Of a DNA stretch of 64,000 bases, positions 46,034 through 58,244 are shown piece after piece. The position numbers were made by a program, and so were the translations under genes. This stretch comes from Dendrocalamus latiflorus (lineage: Eukaryota; Streptophyta; Magnoliopsida; Poales; Poaceae), in the NCBI GenBank assembly GCA_017311315.1, contig CM029626.1, forward strand, positions 29,560,672-29,624,671, read 5' to 3'. Numbering within the stretch: position 1 is the stretch's first letter; each line of letters begins with the position of its first letter. Below the pieces are notes generated by a model. It was not told the DNA's origin and did no database searches. It worked only from the letters and a program-made list of their open reading frames with translations.

Positions 46034-47203
46034 ATGTTCGTCTTCACCTGGCGGCGGCGGCTCCTCCTCCACCTCCGCCAAATCCCCGGCGCCGGCGGCA
46101 TTGACCCCCTCCAGTCCAACCCCGGCGCCATCCCTCTCTTCCGCAGCTACTCCTCAGCAGCCGTCGCCGGCGCCCCCAACTCGGAGCCCTGCCGCGCCAC
46201 CATTTCCTACCTCATCTCCTGCGGCCTCTCCCCCGCCGCGGCCGCGGCGACCGCCCGCTGCGGCTGCATCCGGTCCACCGCCAAGGCCGACGCCGTCTGC
46301 GCCCTCCTCCGCTGCTACGGCTTCTCAGACGCAGACATCGCCCGGGTGGCCCGCGGCGCCCCGCTTCTCCTCTCCGTCGATCCCGACCGGATCATTCACC
46401 CCAAACTCGACTTCTTCGCGTCCCTGGGCTTCGAGCCCCGCAAGCTCGCCTCCGCGCCCCTCCTCCTCGCGCGCAGCCTGGACAAGCACATCGTCCCCTG
46501 CATCCAGTTCCTCCGCGGCATCATCGGCACCGACGATGGCATCCGCCTCGGCTTCAGCCGCAACCCCCGCGCCCTCGTGGTCGACCTCGACAACTACATG
46601 CGCCCCGCGGTGGAGGCCCTCCGCAGCCACGGCCTCACTGAAGAGGCCATCTCGAAGCTCCTCGTCATGCAGATGGGCGTTCTCACGTTATCGCCGCACC
46701 GCATCGGCAAAATCTTTGAGGACCTCAATGCGCTCGGTATGTGCAGCGTCACGGGCACGCGCTTCCTTTACTGCTTCCGCGTGATGTGCCACTTCAAGAG
46801 GGGGATATGGCTGCGGAAGGTGGCGGTGTACCGGAGCTTCGGGCTGACCGAGGGTGAGGTGCTCAGGGCCTTCAAGACGCAGCCCACGATACTAACTTTC
46901 GCCGATGAGAGCATCAAGAAGAAGCTCCGGTTCTTCCTGGACGAGTTGAAGCTTGGATCAGCTGATGTAATGAGTCGCCCGGTGGTTCTGGCGTACAGCA
47001 TGGAGAAGACCATCCTACCAAGGTGCGCCGTGCTGAGCGTGCTGATGAGGGAGGGGAAGATTGAGCGAGATATCAAGCTGCTTCCAGCATTGCTCGGCAG
47101 TTCCAGGGTGTTCTCCGGCAAGTATGTATTCAGGTATGCTAACGATGTGCCAGATGTTGTTAAGGCGTATGACGGTAAGATCAAATTCCAAGGATTCAGG
47201 TAA
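46034..47203 (+). CDS. mTERF family protein (organelle transcription termination factor-like)
   Basis: Intact intronless gene of 389 codons, the only complete host-type gene in the window. Residues 1-45 are Arg/Leu/Ser-rich without acidic residues (RRRLLLHLRQ, FRSYSSAA), fitting a mitochondrial targeting peptide. From about 95 the typical mTERF repeats appear, each with a leucine/proline pattern: YGFSDADIARVARGAPLLL (95-113), FFASLGFEPRKLASAPLLL (127-145), LTEEAISKLL (201-210), YRSFGLTEGEVLRAFKTQP (266-284), RFFLDELKLGSADVMSRP (299-316). Helical repeats of this kind wrap nucleic acid; plant members affect transcription, splicing or translation in mitochondria or plastids. The codons are GC-rich in the first half, as is usual for grass genes. 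The first ATG is used because it gives the targeting peptide. The exact target RNA or DNA is not predictable. Confidence 0.92.
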   Translation: MFVFTWRRRLLLHLRQIPGAGGIDPLQSNPGAIPLFRSYSSAAVAGAPNSEPCRATISYLISCGLSPAAAAATARCGCIRSTAKADAVCALLRCYGFSDADIARVARGAPLLLSVDPDRIIHPKLDFFASLGFEPRKLASAPLLLARSLDKHIVPCIQFLRGIIGTDDGIRLGFSRNPRALVVDLDNYMRPAVEALRSHGLTEEAISKLLVMQMGVLTLSPHRIGKIFEDLNALGMCSVTGTRFLYCFRVMCHFKRGIWLRKVAVYRSFGLTEGEVLRAFKTQPTILTFADESIKKKLRFFLDELKLGSADVMSRPVVLAYSMEKTILPRCAVLSVLMREGKIERDIKLLPALLGSSRVFSGKYVFRYANDVPDVVKAYDGKIKFQGFR

Positions 47204-47686
47204 GATCAACTCTTCTAGGTTAGGCTTCTCCAATGCCAACGTTGAGATCAAGGCATGTGATGATTCTAACACTGTTTCATAGGGCGATGTTGGCCCATGC
47301 TTACTCAGTAGGTAGGTATCATCTACGTTTGTAGTTTAGCAGTTGCCATTTTGCATCCTGTGGCCTATACAAATCTTGAAACGTGGATCTCCGAGTTACT
47401 TGATGTAGTATGTTGAACCAGTTCGTTCAATTGTCTGTTCTCGTTTGGCCAACGATTCTTCCAATGTGCTGTGACTTGCACACACACCACAGGAATGAAC
47501 TTAGTGTTGGTTTACAAACTGTGCTCTTTCAATTACTCATTCCAACGGACTTAATGCAAAAGTCTGAGCTGCTCTCTCCCTAGATGTAATGTTAATGTGC
47601 ACCGTCTGACTTCTGCATATAAGTCCGTTAAGTCCATTTATAAGTTCAAGGCTTCAAGCTGGTAGTTCTGTGTGCAAAAATGGTTC
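47204..47686 (+). other. mTERF 3' flank
   Basis: Probable 3' untranslated region and spacer. A Reina-like retrotransposon begins 483 bases after the stop codon. Confidence 0.45.
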
Positions 47687-48236
47687 TGTCATAGATGTGC
47701 ATTGGGGGAAAAAGTATAGGAGGTGGATCAAACATGTGGCAGAATCCAACAAGAACTAGGGCCTGTTTGGTTTATGACCAGAAGTTGCCTAGCCACAAGT
47801 TAGGCGTGCCACAGTTTTTAGGTAGCTGTTTGGTTCACTGACGTAACTGTGGCATGCCACACTTTCTTAGCACCCGACCTCACACGTCATAGACTCAGTT
47901 TCTTGCCAAACTTTGCCACAAGTGTGGCTTCGATTTTGTTAGCCACACTTTCTGTGGCAGCCACATATTGCCTAAGTTTAGGCATGGCAAGGTTAGGCAC
48001 AAACCAAACAGGCCTCTAATCTGTTCTGTTCGGATTCGGGGTTCCTGGTATCTATAGAAGTCCTATTAGTTTCGGCAAGACTTTATAATTGGTATTAGCC
48101 TAGAAGATTGTATCTGACTCGGTTTACATCAGTCGGCAGATGTAATAGCTATATATACAGCCCCTGTGGTTTAGCACAAGGGCAAGAAGGAAATAAAGAT
48201 ATCTTCTTCTCTCAAACACTAATTCTCAAGCCAACT
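47687..48236 (+). repeat. 5' LTR of the Reina-like element (with MITE)
   Basis: 47687-47758 and 48016-48236 match 57458-57605 and 60397-60600. A TATA-like TATATATA is at about 48151. Confidence 0.8.
47759..48015. mobile_element. Tourist/PIF-type MITE in the 5' LTR
   Basis: Ends GGGCCTGTTTGGTTT and complement (first base mismatched at the right), flanked by CTA at 47756-47758 and 48016-48018. Removing it restores the LTR sequence seen at 57535. 257 bases, repeated GCCACA/TGTGGC motifs inside. Confidence 0.88.
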
Positions 48237-50869
48237 CTGTGCCATGGCTAGGCAAGGAGTGCCTCGCCGGGGAGTTGAAGACTCTACCCAACCCATCCAC
48301 TCATACAACCTCAGATCCAGAGCCAATAATCATAACAGTTTGGTATCAGATTCCATGGCTGACGATCACATCTCCACGGAGCTGTGCGAATTGAAGGAAC
48401 TCATTGGCAAAATTCTGAAGCGTCAGGAGGAACAGTCTACAGCCCATGAGCATCTGCAGGCGACCGTCCTCGATCTGGAATGGCGCGTGTCCGTGCCATC
48501 TCATCTCAGCAGTCCCGCCAATTCATCTGCACGGCAACCCCATATTGATCAGGCCGAAGCTCCGCCTCCAAGACGATTTTACAAGGTTGATTTTCCTTTG
48601 TTTTATGGTCAGTCAGATCCGTTGGAGTGGCTATCTCGCTGCGAGCAATTCTTTCGGAGGCATCGCACCCTTGAGGAAGAAAAGGTCTGGCTTGCTTCAT
48701 ATCACATGACAGGCATCGCTCAACAATGGTATTTCAAGGTAGAATGCACAGTAAGTATCCCATCGTGGCCTCGATTTCAAAATTCTTGTCGGCTGCGTTT
48801 TCGACCACCTTTTAGAACAAACCCAGTTGCTGAACTAGCTCTTCTTCGTCAAACAAGCTTTGTTGATGTCGGACCACGGGTTAGCAAACCCAGATCCTCT
48901 GTGATTTCCACCGCACTATTCCCTGGATCAGTAGATAGTGCTCACAGATACATTACTGTATATTAAATACATATCATACGGAAGCGTAAGTAATACAGTA
49001 ATAACTTACTCATAGGCCGAAAAGAAAGAAATGCAGCAGCGGAAACTCCACACACATGGGATCAACAAGACTTGCCCATAGACAGCCAACTGGGGTTCAC
49101 GACTTAGTCCATGCTTCTTCATCTCCCAGCTCTATCGAGCCCAATAAAGCACCGTAGGGCTTGACCTTCCGTTCTTATTGACTGAGCAATGGTAATTAAG
49201 CAAGAGTGCGTACGATAGTACTCAACAAGCCGCCACACAGGATGCAGTAACAATAGATGCAAAGCTGTCAAGGGAGGCTTGAGGTTCTTTTAGTTGCTAG
49301 AAGCATTGTTTTGGAATTACAATAAGTAAGAAGAACTCCTGAGACTTAACAATTTAACTAAAACAGATTTCATGTAATTGATTGAGAACATGCAATAGTA
49401 ATAGTAGTGCAAGTTACATCCACATTTTACAGTGCGTGGCTACCTCCACCAATGCTAAGTTTTATCACCGGAGTACATCCCTCTAGGAAAAAAAATCAAA
49501 GTTAGAGTATTTCCCTTGATAGGTTTTTATCCCACCCACGAAGGTTTTTGAAATAGAACTAACTCAATGAAGTTCTCATGTCCGCCCTTGACCGTGAGCA
49601 CGGTTATTCGAATAGTTTATACTCTGCAGATATTGTACACTTTACCCACAAGAGACAATCAGCCCGATGGGCCCACATGATTCCTTTGTCATGTAGATCG
49701 AGAGATCGTCACAAGACTTTTACAATACCTCACCCTATCATCTTCTCACCCTTATGGGCTTATCCCTTACCAAAGGATCCCATAAGTTGTGCGGGAAATT
49801 CCACCACAACAGCTAGCGCAGCTGGACTTTTGTCTCCCGAATGTCTAGCGCGGTTGGTGAACATCACCTGAACGCGGTGTCCCGATCAGGCCGGATTTTT
49901 ATTCCTCTTGCACAATCCCTCCTTTCCCCTATCAGTGAGATGACTTCAAGGGTTTGGTAAATTATTCAGCTAAGCCTACAGTTTGCCAGCTTGTGGTTGT
50001 ACTGTTTTACATAAGGAGGTCATCACAAGATTCGGTCCTTAATTTATCCAGGCTGTTCTTACCACAAACCACAGGTTCTCGTGCGACATCAGCACCATGC
50101 ACTCGTACCGTCCGCCCGGACAGATATAGCAGCTTTTAGGGTTTGGAGAAGCATAAATTAAGTTGACACAAATATTCAGCTACTTACATCCCGTGACTGT
50201 CCCAAAACAGGTTCTCATGTTTTAAAGATTGACAATCAGAGCAGCTAGTGCCCTGGACTTGACCAGACTAGCAGGGCATTTAATATGAACTATATCTAAT
50301 AAAGTTATCATTAAACTCTAGGGTGACAATGGCCAGGTGATTCAAGTGTCTTGGAATGGCATATTTAAAATTAATACAGAGGCGAGTGGGCATGTAGCTA
50401 CCTTAAATTTGGACATACATTTGCATAATGAATTTAAGCATGCAATTTGATAATTTAAAGGAACATAATTTTGTATAAAATGTAGGATCAATATGATCAA
50501 AGTGATGAATTGCCTTGCTTGGTTTACCATGACCTTGATCCAACTCAAAGCCTGCTCAGTCAGTGATTTTAGATTACTGGTCCTCGCTTTTAGCCAAGTC
50601 TTGATGCTGTTCGAATCCATCGCCTCGTCGAGTCTTTGGATTCTAACGCGCGGCAAACAAACGAAAGACCAAATAAATCCAAACACTATAAAGGCCCTAT
50701 TTAATTTAATTTATACATTCATTACGATTTGAGAGTAGAGAGGTAGTTCGGATCAGTGTGCCATAGACACAGCGGTAGCTGGATTTGAGCAAGACAACGA
50801 GTTATCTGAATAGCTTTACCATGAGTGAAAATTTATGATAACGAGGGATCAAAAGTGAAGGAGTATCTA

Positions 50870-51033
50870 CAGGAATTTTTCTACTTTGGTAAAGGTAGGG
50901 GTCAAAACATAGCTGATCGGGGGAGAGACGAGGCTCGATCTTTTCTTTGATCAGGAATTTTTCTACTTTGGTAAAGGTAGGGGTCAAAACATAGCTGATC
51001 GGGGGAGAGACGAGGCTCGATCTTTTCTTTGAT
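50870..51033. repeat. Perfect 82-bp tandem duplication
   Basis: 50870-50951 and 50952-51033 appear identical, starting CAGGAATTTTTCTACTTTGG. No base differs by eye, so the event is recent or is an assembly artefact. Confidence 0.92.
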
Positions 51034-51365
51034 GACTTTCTTTTTATTAATTTATATTTATCAAGGAAGTTCCATGAGTCAGGCTGGACTTATGGACAGA
51101 TGGAAGAGATTGTCGGAGATTGTAAAGAGGAATAGAACTTTGTGATTTTAAGATGCGGGAGCTTTATATGAGACGAGTAAAACTTTTAAATACTCGATGT
51201 AACTTTGATATTTCATGAGGCGATGTTTACCTGAGGTTGCAACAACCAATTTTTAAGGTCAATTATTCTGCTTGATAAACAACTTTATTTCAAATGGCCA
51301 ATGGTTGTGATTTGCCGGAAAGGAGAGTTATGATTTAACGAGGTTCTCCTTGATAAAGCTATTTC

Positions 51366-51367
<2 letters not shown>

Positions 51368-51408
<41 letters not shown>

Positions 51409-51409
51409 T
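51368..51409. repeat. (TTA)n microsatellite
   Basis: About thirteen uninterrupted TTA units. Confidence 0.95.
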
Positions 51410-52865
51410 ATTTTCGACCATTAGATTTTTAAATCCTAAGATAATGATTGGAGATTTGGACGTGAGATAGAGATTAGTGATTACTCTTTCTTTTTCAAGA
51501 ATTCTTAATCATAAATATCTGTTATTTTAAACCTTAGCATTTTAGGATAAGTGATGAAGTCTCCACCGCAATTATTCTGAGCATTTTTAGAAAGATAGGT
51601 TTCCGTATTCTAGAGATGCTTAGTGTATGGTTAATATTTTATGTGGTAAAATCTTGCTAAATTGATTTACTTAGTTTGCATATATAAGTTTAGATTGACG
51701 ACAGACCACTCGAGTGTTTGCTAGGATTAAAGTTATTATTCGAGATTTTGGAGTAAAGTTTGAAAGTATCGAAATTGTCTTTATAGAGCTTCAATCATAC
51801 CTCTTTACTTACTGGGATTGAGTTTCTAGCACTTTTGGATGTATAAAAGAGAATCCTTTAATTTGTTTCATATGAAAATAGGTTATTTTATTTGTCATGA
51901 AATTCATTAAAGATGAGTTTTTAATTGAAAGATCCTCTATTATAATCTTGCAATTAATTCCTTATTTCCATCTTTATTCACAAATCACATTTCATTACCT
52001 TGCTCAAATGAGAAAGCTTTAGATACAAATTTAGAAGGAGTGGGAGGACACACTAATGCGTATGAGCTTGAGGCCAAACTTCCAGTCGGGCCCACCTATC
52101 ATACAGAGACAAAAGGAGGGCCGCTCGGTCGGCTGAAACAGAGCAGAGGGCAGAAACAAAGAAAATAGGGGAGGCAAGGTGGCTGCGGAGCCATGCGGCG
52201 TCGCCGGCGAGGAGCGGCCGAGGAGGCGACGACGACCGGCAAAATGGGTTGCCCACGCGACAAGGAGGCTCCAGGGGTAGAGGCTTCGACCGAGGAGGCG
52301 CCAAGGCGAGATGGCGGCGGCGCTAGGCGGCCGACGGTGAGGGAGAAAGGGACACCGGAAGCCGGAAGAGAGAGTGAAGGGGAAAGGGCACGTAGGAGCA
52401 CAAGCAGGGTGCCAGGGGCTCACCTGAGCGGTTGAACTAACCGGAGGAAGACTGAGGCGAGCCGGCGACGTGCACAGGCGGCGGCGTTGAGGGGCTCCCG
52501 TGGACAGCTCGCTGAGGGGGAGGAGAGCCCAAGGTGGCATCGGGGATGGACTCAGCTGCTGCTAAAGGAGCTCCAAGCGTCGGGAATTAGGTCGGCGCTC
52601 AGCGAATCGTCGAGGAGACCGGGCGCCAGAGTTGGGGAAGACGACGTTGTTGGCGGCCTACAGTACACGGGAGAGCAATAGCACCTGGTGAGGGCAGGAG
52701 GGAGACAAGGCGAACCCAGGGAGGGGCTCGGCACGGCTCTAGCTCACCAGGTGGTGCTGCTAACGGGGCGGCCACCGGGAGCTCAGCGGAGGCGGCGGTG
52801 AGCTCTGGAAAACAGGGAAGGACCGGGCAGTTAATCGGTGGGGAATAAAGGGAGGCTCAACAGCC

Positions 52866-52873
52866 CTTTATAT
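52866..52873 (-). promoter_or_regulatory. TATA box of the 4.6-kb LTR
   Basis: Minus-strand CCATATAAAGGG, with a long GC-rich downstream leader. Confidence 0.45.
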
Positions 52874-53959
52874 GGACGAGAGGGGGATTGGTTGCTGGGC
52901 GAGCTGAGGACACGCTCAGCGGGGAGTAATGCCGGCATGGGCAACGCCATGGGCAGCGGCATGGGCGCAGCAGCGTAGGGGAGTGGCGTGGGGCTAGGTC
53001 GGTGATAGGGGTAGTAAATGAGCATACGAAGGTGAGGCCATGGCGGTTGTAGCCGGTGGGCGCGCGACGCACGGGGCTGGACCGGCGAGCGCCATGAACT
53101 GAGGGTGGAGGAAGAAACGGGGAAAGGAGGAAGAGGACAGACGCGGTCGGGTGGGCCGGAGGCCAGAGAAAAGGAGTGGGCCGGATGGCCCGGTAAAGAA
53201 AAGAAGAAAGAAAAAGGAAAATGGCCGGGAAAAAGGAAATGGTCCAGGAAGAAAAGAAATGGGCTGAGCCCAAGAGGAAATTTTGATATTTTCAAGGATT
53301 TCCGAAGTTTGGGATTTCAATTTCGGGTTTTGCAACTAGATTTTAAATTGAATACTTGGGTCAAATTTTGGGTTCAACATTTTAATTTCAAGATGGTTCA
53401 ATTTTTGAGAAATAATTCTTAATTTCCAAATTTGAATTTTTGGGAAATGCAAATTTGGGTAGGAAAGATTTTGTATTGAATCTGATGTTGAGCTCCAAAA
53501 CCTCTCTTCTCTTGACACATCAGTCAGCTTGGCCAAGGCAACAGAGAGACATTACAAGTTATTATGGAACTCTAGGATGCTATTCCAGTCGACACAATCG
53601 GGTTCTTCATCCTCGGCAGCCCTGCACACTCCTGCAAACCGCATGGCTTCTCTACAGTCCAAGCCTCCTAAAGCCCTTGCGCTCCCAGCTGCAGCACCTG
53701 TGCCATCCCAACGGACTTTTCGACGCCTGACTCCCACAAAGCTGGCTGAGTGTTGACAAAAAGGTCTCTGTTTTAACTATGATGATCAGTTTACCCGAGG
53801 CCACCGCTGCAAGCGGTTATATTGGATTGAAATCTTGGACGAAGATGATGTGCCAACCGACCATAGTGAAGACACTACCCCTCAGATCTCTCTTCATGCA
53901 TTGACGGGGATCTCTTCCGGGAACACAATGCAGCTCACGGTCATCATCAACAATCACAA

Positions 53960-54376
53960 GTTCTGTGCGTAGGTGGATTCTGGATCCGCGCACAACTTCA
54001 TCAGTGTTGACGCCACCAAACTTTCAGCTATTCGTCTTCAAGATCGGTCAGAGATTCATGTGGCTGTGGCTAATGGAGAGCGGGTGCCCTGTCTGGGAAT
54101 ATGTCCGGCCTTGCCTTTCACCATCGACCACGAATCTTTTTCCATCACTCCTTGTCACTGCATGGATTCAACTTGATTCTCGGCGTCCAATGGCTGCGCA
54201 CCTTGGGACCTATTCTCTGGGACTTCTCAACCTTTTCAATGTCTTTCTATCACAAGGGACATCAAGTAAATTTCTTGGGCATACCTCGGCGACCAGCTTC
54301 TCGTCCTTTTACCATCAAAGAGCCTACACAGACCTTACTACCGGACCTGCTATCTGATTTTGAGGATATCTTTTAG
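53960..54376 (+). pseudogene. Reina-like protease and start of reverse transcriptase
   Basis: VDSGSAHNFISVDATKL (from 53970) is the aspartic protease active site, preceded by a stop where the linker reads FCA-stop. A frame change near 54170 leads to IPRRPASRPFTIKEP and LLPDLLSDFEDIF, the usual entry to gypsy reverse transcriptase. The enzyme core (YxDD region) is absent. Confidence 0.75.
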
Positions 54377-54401
54377 GCCCTGCCACCTCCTTGGCTGCAC
54401 T

Positions 54402-56610
54402 GTTCTAAAAGGCGCCCTAGGCGCCGCCTAGGCGCTGGGCAGCTACCCGGCGCCTTGCCTAGGGTGTTGGGCGGGGGAGGAATCGTCGAGACGACAAGGC
54501 GGCCACCTAGGCGGCGAGGCGGCGTGAGGCAACGAGGCGACGTGAGGCGTCCCAGGCGCCTAGAGCACTGAAGATAGAGGGGTCACGCTGTCAGGGGACC
54601 ATAAGCCACTCCACACTTCCACAGGACCACAAGAGCAGGAAACGGGAACGGGCTAGGGTTTCTCTATGCCACCGCCTCTGCACCGTCGCCGCGCCGCCTC
54701 CGCACCATCGCCGCGACCTCTCTGAATCCACGCCATTCCCGTCTCCACGGATTTGCCGTGGTTGTGCGCTCATCCAGTGCGGAGAGGATCAGAGGAGCTA
54801 GCGGGGAGGGGCTACCAAACTAGTCAAGAACAAGAGCCAAGAGAAGAGCTAGTACCTCTGCTGTGGGGAGGAGCGCCGACCTGCGGGGAGCCGGGGAGTA
54901 GCGCCGCTGCGTCGGCCTGAGGGGAGCTGCACCGACCTGCTGGGGGAGGAGCGCCGGCCTGCGGGGAGGAGCGTCGGCTTGAGGGGAGCAGCGCCGGCTT
55001 GCGGGGGGAGGAGCGCCGGCCTGCGGTGGACGAGCGCCAGCGATCAAGTGGGGACTGGCCGCTGCGAGGGGAGGAGGTGACTCAGGTGATGAGCTAGTGG
55101 GGAGGGAGTGAGGATTGAGGAGCGCCGGCTTCTACCGCCTGGTCCGCTTCAGCGAGCGCTTTTCACGGCGTCACCTCTGCACAGGACGAGTAATTAGTTC
55201 GGTTGCTCTCTGTTCTGACTTCTAGGTATTCTCTCGTGCTAGTTAGTGAGCTACAGAAGCACAGAGCTAGTAGTTCCTTGTGTAATCCACTAATTTGTGT
55301 ATGAATAAATATGTGTATATAAACTAGGATGTCATCCGCCGCGTCAGCTCTTGAGGTGGGCACCGAAGATAGCCTCAAGAGAAAGTCGGGTGACGTAGGG
55401 TGGGAATATGGGGTGTTAGTGAACCCAAACAATTTGGCCAAGGTGAAATATATCTTGTGCGGAAAGGTTGTTTCTGGGAGCATCTATAGGATCAAGCAAT
55501 ATATTGCACATATTCAAGGAAATGTTGCAAGATGTCCCAATCTACAAAAGAAGACCAAGCAAAGTGTTGTAAGTCTATTGAGGAGGCAATAAACAAGAAG
55601 AAGTGCAAGAAAGCACAAGAAGATGAGGTTAGAGAAAATGTGAGCATAATAGGTGGTCATGAAAATGAAGAACTTGAAGAGATCAGAGGATCGGCACCAA
55701 GAAAGTTAGGGCCTATGGATAGATTTATGAATCCGATTGATTCTCAAGATTGATTCTCAAGAGAGCACTTTGAGCACTCAAGAGTTGAAGAGGCAACAAA
55801 AAATTACGGAGGCAATTTAGAAAGAGAGACATCACAAAGTGAAACAATATGTGGCAAGATGGCTTTATGTTTCCAGTAAAGATCGCAATTATTATTCATT
55901 TTATTCTTGTTATCTTGTATGCCATTAATTCATTCTTTGTTAACCTTAACTTGTGGCTTGTACATTTTCTCTTTACTCTTTAGGGGTTCCTTTCAATGCC
56001 ATCAACAATGATGAATTCAAACAAATGTTGGAGGCTGTAGGTCGCTTTGGCTCAGACTTTGGAGGTCCCTCTCAATATGATGTTCGGGAGCCATTGTTGA
56101 AAGAGGAAGTGTTAAAAACTAATGAGTTGTTGAAAGCACATGAAGAAGAAAGAGCCATAACTAGGTGCTCCCTCATGACCGACGCATGGACAGATCAAAA
56201 GAGGAGAAGCATCATAAACTTATGTGTTTATTGCAATTTAGGGACAAGTTTCATAGGATCAAAGGAGACGTCGGAAGATACGCACACAAGTGAGTATATC
56301 TTTGAGTACGTGGATGGATGCATTGATACTATTGGTCCTCAAAATGTGGTTCAAATAGTAACGGACAATGCTTCAAATAACATAGGAGCAAAGGAATTAA
56401 TGAAGGTTGAAAGGCCAAATACCTTTTGGAGCTCATGTGCAACTCACACCATGAACCTTATGCTATAGGTAATTGGCAATATGCCAAAGTACAAGAAGAC
56501 GCTTGAACAAGCAAAGGCATTGACGGTTTTTATCTACTCACACCACAAGACATTGGCATTGATGAAAAACACATAAAGAGAAGAGATATAATAAGGCCGG
56601 GGGTGGGATA
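54402..56610 (+). mobile_element. Truncated hAT element replacing the RT/RNase H region
   Basis: The left side starts with GGCGCC/CCTAGGCGCC palindromes typical of some hAT ends. A GC minisatellite (54880-55030, GGAGGAGCGCCGGCCTGCGG units) precedes the coding part. No matching right end is seen; the sequence changes to gypsy integrase near 56610. The junctions suggest the insertion was followed by a deletion of reverse transcriptase, RNase H and the integrase N-terminus. Confidence 0.65.
55329..56560 (+). pseudogene. hAT transposase remnant (BED finger, DUF659)
   Basis: 55329-55592 encodes a BED-type zinc finger region (DVGWEYGVLVNPNNLAKVKY and following). Two ligand positions look lost: the first Cys is Tyr (KYILCGK) and a His is Tyr (RIKQYIAH). 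A DUF659-type domain follows at 55980-56466 (VPFNAINNDEFKQML; SLMTDAWTDQKRRSIINL; IVTDNASNNIGAKELM). An AT-rich intron-like gap lies between. The C-terminal hAT dimerisation domain is absent and several stops follow. It cannot encode an active transposase. Confidence 0.8.
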
Positions 56611-57440
56611 CGATAATTACTAGCAACTTTTGGAAAGAGTTATTCCTTTTGGTGGGCGTGCCCCTCGACATGACTTCCACATTTCACCCATAACCGGATG
56701 GGCAAAGTGAGATTGTCAATCGTACAATTGAAATATACCTCCGTTGTCTCGGTGGGGATCGTCCTCATCAGTGGATTCAATGGATGTCATGGGCAGAGTT
56801 TTGCTACAATACCTCATTTCATTCAGCTCTCTGGATGACTCCGTTACAGGTGGTGTATGGACGCCCTCCTCAGGCCATTATTCTTTACACGGCCGGCTCT
56901 GCTCAAGTCTCTGCAGTGGATGCCACTTTAAGAACCCGGGATGAATTCTTGAGTGACATTCATGACCGTTTATTACAAGCTCAACAGCGCATGAAGGAGT
57001 TCTACGACAAGCATCATCATGACATTGAATTTGCTGTGGGGCAATCGGTTTTGCTCAAGCTTCATCACCGATAGGCTGCTGGCATTACAACCAAATTCTC
57101 CAAATTCTCCCCCCAAATATTATGGACCATATCGAATCATTGCGCGTATTGGTCAGGTGGCTTATAAGCTTCAGCTCCCTCCTTTGGCTCGCATCCATGA
57201 TGTTTTCATGTGGTCTTTTTGAAGAAATTCGTGGGGACTCCTTCAGCTCCTCCAGCTCTCCCTGATATTCTTCATGGCCATGTTCTTCCTACTCCCTCAT
57301 TAGTGATTTCTTCACACCTACACAGACAGATGGGAGGTACTTGTTCAATGGGCAGACTAGCCGGCGTCTGAAACCTCGTGGATTTCCCTTGCTGAATTTA
57401 AACATCAATACCCTAGTTTTCAGCTCGAGGATGAGCTATT
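56611..57440 (+). pseudogene. Reina-like integrase C-terminal part and chromodomain
   Basis: Starts TSNFWKELFLLVGVPLDM and includes STFHP-stop-PDGQSEIVNRTIEIYLR, the third acidic-residue region of the DDE core. Integrase continues to PPLARIHDVF. A frame change and stop precede a chromodomain-like tail (WEVLVQWAD ... SWISLAEFKHQYPSFQLEDE, near 57330-57430) that would have guided integration to heterochromatin. Confidence 0.78.
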
Positions 57441-57448
57441 ATCTCAGT

Positions 57449-57457
57449 AGGGGGAAA
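57449..57457 (+). other. Polypurine tract of the Reina-like element
   Basis: AGGGGGAAA directly before the 3' LTR at 57458. Confidence 0.8.
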
Positions 57458-58244
57458 TGTTATAGATGTGCATTGGGGGAAAAGTACAGCAGGAGGATCA
57501 AACATGTGGCAGAATCCAACCAGAGCTAATATGTTCTGTTCAGATTTGGTGTTCCTGGTATCTATAGAAGTCCTATTAGTTTTAGCAAGACTTTATAATT
57601 GGTATCTATGATGTACAGACACGGATGCGTCGACACAACTCGACACCGGAATTCACTGTTTTCCCAAAAATACCGATACGGTGACACGGCTATATATATT
57701 TAAATAATAAATTGAGAGACCATGTGGAGGTCATCTCGTGTGAATGATGAGTAATTGACATCGGTTTAGGAAAGTCGAGTTTGGTTTGGGTGGTCCGGAC
57801 CTTGACATTGCGTGGTGCAATCGGGCTCGGTCGGACTTTGTCAAACTTAGTCGTATGGGCTTAGGATGCATATTCCGATGATTCGACAGATTTGGACTTC
57901 ATCATGGGTAACTATGATGTTTTTATGATACTTATGCTTACATGTATCGAGCGGTGCTATTTGATGTGTTTTTTGTTTGTGATGGCGGTAGGACGTCGAG
58001 GTGGAGTCGTGGTGAGACACGAGGTGACCGGACTAGGCGCAGGTGGCATTGAGGTCAGAACGGTCGGAGGTGTCGAAGACGGCGGAAACTCGAGGTGGTT
58101 GCGAGGCTTGGACGACAAGGAGCGCGGAAGCTTCCCGGAAGGTGCAAGAGGGGCGTTTCGGGAAAAACGCAAGGCTGCACAGGCGGGAGATGGTTCTGTT
58201 TGGGTTTAGCAGGCGTAACGGGTTGGAGACCCGTTAGCCAAGGG

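Larger units (their letters stand above)
48870..53483 (-). mobile_element. Long (4.6 kb) gypsy-type LTR inserted in gag, probably solo
   Basis: Flanked by the direct repeat TGATGT (48864-48869, 53483-53488), so a 5-base duplication is likely, although exact ends are ambiguous and the right end lacks CA. The minus-strand TATA box (52866-52873) and GC-rich 52000-53250 region look like an LTR promoter and transcribed leader. Several blocks (48970-49260, 49600-49900) look like the downstream part of grass gypsy LTRs. No gag or pol is found. The inner sequence contains an 82-base duplication and an ATT repeat. Confidence 0.65.
48244..53850 (+). pseudogene. Reina-like Gag, split by a 4.6-kb LTR
   Basis: The first part (48244-48869) starts MARQGVPRRGVED and includes FYKVDFPLFYGQSDPLEWL and RHRTLEEEKVWLASYHMTG, the gypsy Gag core, ending LALLRQTSFVDV-like. 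The second part (from 53484) reads VELQNLSSLDTSVSLAKATE and a zinc-knuckle region CFNYDDQFTRGHRCK in which the second Cys is Tyr. About 50 residues usual between LLRQT and VELQ are missing, so a deletion preceded or accompanied the insertion. A stop follows LAEC near 53754. Confidence 0.82.

Noticed and set aside
48862..53491. GTTGA as the target duplication of the 4.6-kb LTR
   Set aside because: It would give a TG start at 48867 but breaks the reading DVELQ conserved in gag; TGATG or GATGT fits the restored flank better, so the border is left open.
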